NCBI RefSeq assembly: GCF_000744785.1
Contig: NZ_JQMO01000003.1
Span: 1,612,001-1,676,000, forward strand
Length of the DNA stretch: 64,000 nt
Origin: Kitasatospora azatica KCTC 9699
Lineage (GTDB): Bacteria > Actinomycetota > Actinomycetes > Streptomycetales > Streptomycetaceae
Reading direction: 5' to 3'
The notes below the pieces were generated by a model. The model made no database searches, was not told the DNA's origin, and saw only the letters and a program-made list of their open reading frames with translations. Shown piece by piece: positions 60,622 through 64,000 of this stretch. The translations under genes and the position numbers were made by a program. Every line of letters starts with the position of its first letter. Position 1 is the first letter of the stretch.

Positions 60622-61317
60622 TCAGGAGGCCAGCCAGGCCGGTTCGGTGGCCACCGCCCGGTCCCGCCCGCGGTGGCAGGCGTAGGCCAGGGTGCCGAGC
60701 AGCAGCCGGGCCTCCGGCGGACGGGCCGCGCTCTCCCGGCAGGGACGGCGCAGCCAGCGCACCGGGCCCAGGCCCGCCTGCGCGGTGGGCGGCGCGGCGA
60801 GGTAGCTGCCCTCGCCGTGGCAGACCAGGTCGAGGGCGGCGTCGTCCCAGCCCATCCGGTAGAGCAGGTCGGGCAGCCGCTCGGCGGTGCCGCGGGCGAC
60901 GAAGAAGAGCAGTCGGCCGGTCGGCGCGGCGAGCACCGGTCCGACCTGGGTGCCCATCCGCTCCAGACGGACCAGGGCGCGCAGCCCGGCCGACTCGGGG
61001 ACGTCGAGCACGTCGAAGGTGCGCCCGGCGGGCAGCAGCACGCTGGCCTCGGGCTGGCCGTCCCAGAGTGCGCGCACCTCGTGCGGAGCGGCGCCCGGCG
61101 GCAGTTCGCGGGCGGTGCGGCCGGCCGGCGGGTGCAGCCCGGGCGCCGCGCAGCGCGCGCGGCCGCACGGGCAGGGCCCGACCAGTGCCCGGGCCGGCGG
61201 GCCGCCGAGGGCGACCGTCCAGCCCCAGCGCCCGGCGTACTCGGCTGCGGCCTGGCACGCGGTGGCGCGGGTACGGCGGCGGGAGCCGAACCTCAGATCG
61301 CCGAACAGGTTGTCCAT
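60622..61317 (-). CDS. Bifunctional primase/polymerase-like protein, 231 aa
   Basis: The protein resembles the N-terminal Prim-Pol domain (AEP superfamily) seen in Streptomyces: ACQAAAEYAGRWGWTVALGG at the start, a Cys cluster (CPCGRARCAAPGLHP), a CDS body with LLPAGRTFDVLDVPE where the usual metal-binding DxD is replaced by DVLD, and ALDLVCHGEGSYLAAPPT. Because the acidic metal site is not canonical, it may not be catalytic. ATG 61317 follows GGGGGAGG closely. TTGACG and TAACCG at 16 bases form a good promoter. Confidence 0.72.
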   Translation of the reverse strand: MDNLFGDLRFGSRRRTRATACQAAAEYAGRWGWTVALGGPPARALVGPCPCGRARCAAPGLHPPAGRTARELPPGAAPHEVRALWDGQPEASVLLPAGRTFDVLDVPESAGLRALVRLERMGTQVGPVLAAPTGRLLFFVARGTAERLPDLLYRMGWDDAALDLVCHGEGSYLAAPPTAQAGLGPVRWLRRPCRESAARPPEARLLLGTLAYACHRGRDRAVATEPAWLAS

Positions 61318-61345
61318 GCCTCCCCCAACAGATTTCGATTGCCGG

Positions 61346-61373
61346 CGGTTACGGGACTGTGACGTTCCGTCAA
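61346..61373 (-). promoter_or_regulatory. Promoter and palindrome upstream of the prim-pol-like gene
   Basis: Minus-strand TTGACG (61373-61368) and TAACCG (61351-61346), 16-base spacing. The -35 box is part of the palindrome TGACGTTCCGTCA (61360-61372), whose twin lies at 1231. The 318-base gap to nsdA holds nothing else I can name. Confidence 0.5.
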
Positions 61374-61635
61374 TTCTCTCGGGTGGCGCGGGATTCGCAG
61401 CGACGGCGCGCGGTATGCGGTGCGCGCCGTCCGATCGGTGCGGCATATTCCGGCCGCATGACCGGCGACTTCCAGTGAAGCGCTGCTGGCGCTCGGTCGG
61501 CCTCACTCGTGGGGGTGGCGAATGGTGGCGTTTCCCGGCGAACCATCCCCGGACGGCTCACGGAACGCTACTTTCGGTGCACACACCGAGGTGGTAAGGC
61601 TCCTAGTGGGCCGGGCGGGAGCAGGTGGACCCTCA

Positions 61636-63093
61636 ATGGCAGAGAAGCAGCCCAACGAGAAACTGACGGCGTGGTTCGCGCGCAGCGGCTGGTCCAAGGG
61701 CGAGTTCGCTCGGCAGGTCAACCGCCAGGCCCGGCAGATGGGCGCCCACCACGTCAGCACCGACACCTCCCGGGTGCGCCGCTGGCTGGACGGCGAGCAG
61801 CCGCGCGAGCCGATCCCGAAGATCATGTCCGACCTCTTCTCCGAGCGGTTCGGCTCGGTGGTCTCCGAGGAGGACCTCGGCCTGCGGGTGGCCGTCCCGG
61901 TCTCCACCGTCGCGGCCAACGGTGTGGACCTGCCCTGGAGCGGCCCGCAGACGGTCCAGCTGATCAGTGAGTACTCGCGCAGCGACCTGATGCTGAACCG
62001 GCGCGGCTTCCTCGGCACCTCGCTGGCCCTGACCGCCGGCGCCGCGCTGATCGAGCCGATGCAGCGCTGGCTCACCCCGGGCCCGAGCGGCCACCCGACC
62101 CCGATCCTGACCGCCGCCAACGGCGGCGAGCCCTACACCGGCCGGCTCTCCGAACCCGAGCTGCAGCTGCTCGAGCAGACCACCGTGATGTTCCGCCAGT
62201 GGGACGCGCAGAACGGCGGCGGCCTGCGCCGCAAGGCCGTGGTCGGCCAACTGCACGAGGTCACCGACCTGCTCCAGGAGACCTACCCGCCGCAGGTCAC
62301 CCAGCGGCTCTTCCGGCTCACCGCCGAGCTGGCCCACCTGGCCGGCTGGATGTCCTACGACGTCGGCATGCACCCGAGCGCGCAGAAGTACTACGTGCTC
62401 GCCCTGCACGCGGCCAAGGAGGCCGGCGACCGCCCGTTCGGTGCGCTGATCCTGACCGACATGAGCCGCCAGATGATCCACCTCAACCGCGGCGAGGACG
62501 CCCTGGAGCTGATCCACCTGGCCCAGTACGGCAGCCGCGACACCGCCACCCCGCGCCAGCAGGCGCTGCTGTACGCGATGGAGGCGCGGGCCTACTCCAA
62601 CATCGGCGAGGTCAACCGCTGCGCCCGCGCGGTCCGTCTCGCCGAGGACACCTTCACCGACGCCGGCCCGCTCGAGGGCGACCCGGACTGGCTGAAGTTC
62701 TTCTCCAAGGCCGAGCTGTACGCGGAGAACGCGCACTCCTTCCGGGACCTGGCCTACCACTCCAGCCGCAGTCCGCGGTACGCCTCGCTGGCCGCCCCGC
62801 ACATGGAGACCGCAGTCGACCTGTTCCGCGAGGACATGGAGAACCACACCCGTTCCTACGCCTTCAACCTGGTCGGCATGGCCAGCGTGCACCTGCTGCA
62901 GGGCGAGCCGGAGCAGGCCGCGGTGATCGCCGAGGAAGCGGTGGAGATCGCCGGCAAGGTGCGCTCGGAGCGGCTCAACACCCGGGTCCGCAAGACCTCG
63001 GCGACGGCCAACCGGGACTACCGCTCGGTTCCGGCCGTCAATCGACTGGCCGAACTCGTGGTCGACCAGATTCCTGAGTACGAGACGGTCTAG
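61636..63093 (+). CDS. nsdA: Differentiation regulator NsdA
   Basis: 485 residues. NsdA is a negative regulator of aerial development and antibiotic production in Streptomyces. The N-terminus (AWFARSGWSKGEFARQVNRQAR, then STDTSRVRRWLDGEQPREPIP) looks like a Cro/helix-turn-helix-type domain, followed by a hydrophobic segment (GFLGTSLALTAGAALIEP) and TPR-like helical repeats from about 200 to 470 (AELAHLAGWMSYDVG, ALELIHLAQYGSRD). ATG 61636 has AGGTGGA about 7 bases upstream; the upstream open codons look noncoding. It lies between ftsY and amtB as in S. coelicolor. Confidence 0.92.
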   Translation: MAEKQPNEKLTAWFARSGWSKGEFARQVNRQARQMGAHHVSTDTSRVRRWLDGEQPREPIPKIMSDLFSERFGSVVSEEDLGLRVAVPVSTVAANGVDLPWSGPQTVQLISEYSRSDLMLNRRGFLGTSLALTAGAALIEPMQRWLTPGPSGHPTPILTAANGGEPYTGRLSEPELQLLEQTTVMFRQWDAQNGGGLRRKAVVGQLHEVTDLLQETYPPQVTQRLFRLTAELAHLAGWMSYDVGMHPSAQKYYVLALHAAKEAGDRPFGALILTDMSRQMIHLNRGEDALELIHLAQYGSRDTATPRQQALLYAMEARAYSNIGEVNRCARAVRLAEDTFTDAGPLEGDPDWLKFFSKAELYAENAHSFRDLAYHSSRSPRYASLAAPHMETAVDLFREDMENHTRSYAFNLVGMASVHLLQGEPEQAAVIAEEAVEIAGKVRSERLNTRVRKTSATANRDYRSVPAVNRLAELVVDQIPEYETV

Positions 63094-63189
63094 CGCTGGG
63101 CCGTTCGGTGGACTCGGGGTGATCGTCCGTGCACCCCGGGTGTGGTGCGGCGGTACCGTACCTCACAAGCTGTCATGGCACGGCCGTAG

Positions 63190-63236
63190 TTCACGCACCT
63201 GTAACTCGTGCGTCAACCGCGTCACGGCAGCGAAAC
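63190..63236 (+). promoter_or_regulatory. Array of GlnR-type half-sites upstream of amtB
   Basis: Five half-site words are spaced at one helical turn: TTCAC (63190), GTAAC (63201), GTCAA (63212), GTCAC (63221) and GAAAC (63232). GTCAC-n6-GAAAC is a full match to the GlnR a-site/b-site pair. GlnR activates amtB-glnK-glnD under nitrogen limitation in Streptomyces. The array ends 120 bases before the start codon. Confidence 0.65.
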
Positions 63237-63355
63237 ACCGAGCCGCACTGGCCGAAACCCGTCTTCGGCACTCTCCTCTTCATCGCCGACACCCCGGGTG
63301 GCACGGGACAGGAATCCCGAGGGTGGAGCGGCTTTCACCATGAGGAGACCCGCCG

Positions 63356-64000
63356 ATGCCGGACGGCTTCAGCGCAGGCGATACCGCCTTTGTGCTCATC
63401 AGTGCGGCCCTGGTCATGTTGATGACCCCGGGCCTGGCCTTCTTCTACGGGGGCATGGTCAGGGTCAAGAGCACCCTCAACATGCTGGTCATGAGCTTCA
63501 TCTCGCTGGCCATCGTCAGCGTGCTCTGGGTGCTCTACGGCTACACCCTCAGCTTCGGCACCGACGCCTTCCACGGCCTGATCGGCAACCTGGACCACCT
63601 GGGGATGCGCGGCATCGGCATGAACGACCTGACCGGGTCGATCCCGGTCACCGCGTTCGCCGCCTTCCAGCTGATGTTCGCGATCATCACCCCCGCGCTG
63701 ATCAGCGGCGCGATCGCGGACCGCGCCAAGTTCGCGGCCTGGTCGCTGTTCATCGCGCTCTGGGTCACCCTCGTCTACTTCCCGGTCGCGCACTGGGTCT
63801 TCTTCTTCGACGGCGGCCACGGCGGCTGGCTCGGTGACCGCCAGGGCGTGATCGACTTCGCCGGTGGCACTGCGGTGCACATCAACGCCGGTGTCGCGGG
63901 TCTGGCCCTGTGCCTGGTGCTGGGCAAGCGGGTCGGCTTCAAGAAGGACCCGATGCGTCCGCACAGCCTGCCGCTGGTGATGCTCGGCTCCGGTCTGCTC
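63356..64000 (+). CDS. amtB: Ammonium transporter, N-terminal part (cut by window end)
   Basis: 215 codons are visible and the frame is open at the window edge. The Amt signature is clear: FVLISAALVMLMTPGLAFFYGGMVR at the start, AFQLMFAIITPALISGAIADR, FPVAHWVFF and DFAGGTAVHINAGVAGL, which contains the first of the pore histidines. It imports ammonium across the cytoplasmic membrane. ATG 63356 follows GAGGAG by about 8 bases. The GlnR-type array upstream fits nitrogen control; glnK and glnD are expected beyond the window. Confidence 0.95.
   Translation, partial: MPDGFSAGDTAFVLISAALVMLMTPGLAFFYGGMVRVKSTLNMLVMSFISLAIVSVLWVLYGYTLSFGTDAFHGLIGNLDHLGMRGIGMNDLTGSIPVTAFAAFQLMFAIITPALISGAIADRAKFAAWSLFIALWVTLVYFPVAHWVFFFDGGHGGWLGDRQGVIDFAGGTAVHINAGVAGLALCLVLGKRVGFKKDPMRPHSLPLVMLGSGLL

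Overview
The window is chromosomal core DNA of a Streptomyces or Kitasatospora type actinomycete. The evidence is very high G+C with strong third-position GC bias, many GTG starts, weak or absent Shine-Dalgarno sites, and lineage genes (two conservons cvnA-B-C-D, ndgR, nsdA, a lysine-tailed HU protein, bldless housekeeping order smc-ftsY-nsdA-amtB). The gene order matches what I remember of the S. coelicolor SCO5515-SCO5583 region (serA to amtB); that comparison is from memory, not from an alignment. Both ends cut genes: serA on the left, amtB on the right.

Left part (1-12 kb): end of serA, an easily missed 54-codon gene, a secreted subtilase, a YfhO-type membrane protein convergent to it, a Uma2 protein, then the branched-chain amino-acid genes leuB, ilvE and cimA. 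cimA is preceded by a classical attenuator: a 16-residue leader peptide with Leu and two adjacent Ile (ATT) codons, a central hairpin and a terminator with a T-tract.

12-23 kb: two conservon operons in tandem on the minus strand (cvn1 upstream, cvn2 downstream). Each encodes a membrane NIT-domain histidine-kinase-like CvnA, a roadblock CvnB, a DUF742 CvnC and a Ras-like GTPase CvnD. The B and D genes of the two operons are almost identical in DNA, whereas most of A and C has diverged, which looks like gene conversion. A perfect CRP-type palindrome and a small protein with a duplicated motif lie on the divergent side.

23-30 kb: a fumarylacetoacetase-family enzyme overlapping gltX, a five-tRNA cluster (Gln, Glu x3, Gln), then ndgR divergent from leuCD. 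Together with leuB, ilvE and cimA this makes a regional branched-chain amino-acid supply block.

30-49 kb: a dense housekeeping run: hupS, cofC, plsC-gpsA-ddlA (lipid and wall precursors), thiL-pfkA-thiD, rpmB, a DhaL-type kinase, recG, rsmD-coaD, a DivIVA/coiled-coil protein, and the operon DUF177-rpmF-rnc-mutM.

49-64 kb: a DMT-type membrane protein, an LCP wall-polymer ligase with a small membrane partner, a secreted/membrane Gly-rich protein, an HxlR regulator whose start codon lies inside a long palindrome, acyP, a small coiled-coil protein, smc-ftsY, a primase-polymerase-like protein, nsdA, and amtB behind an array of GlnR-type half-sites. Convergent gene pairs are repeatedly separated by long, near-perfect inverted repeats that would terminate in both directions. 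I see no prophage, transposase, CRISPR array or biosynthetic cluster.
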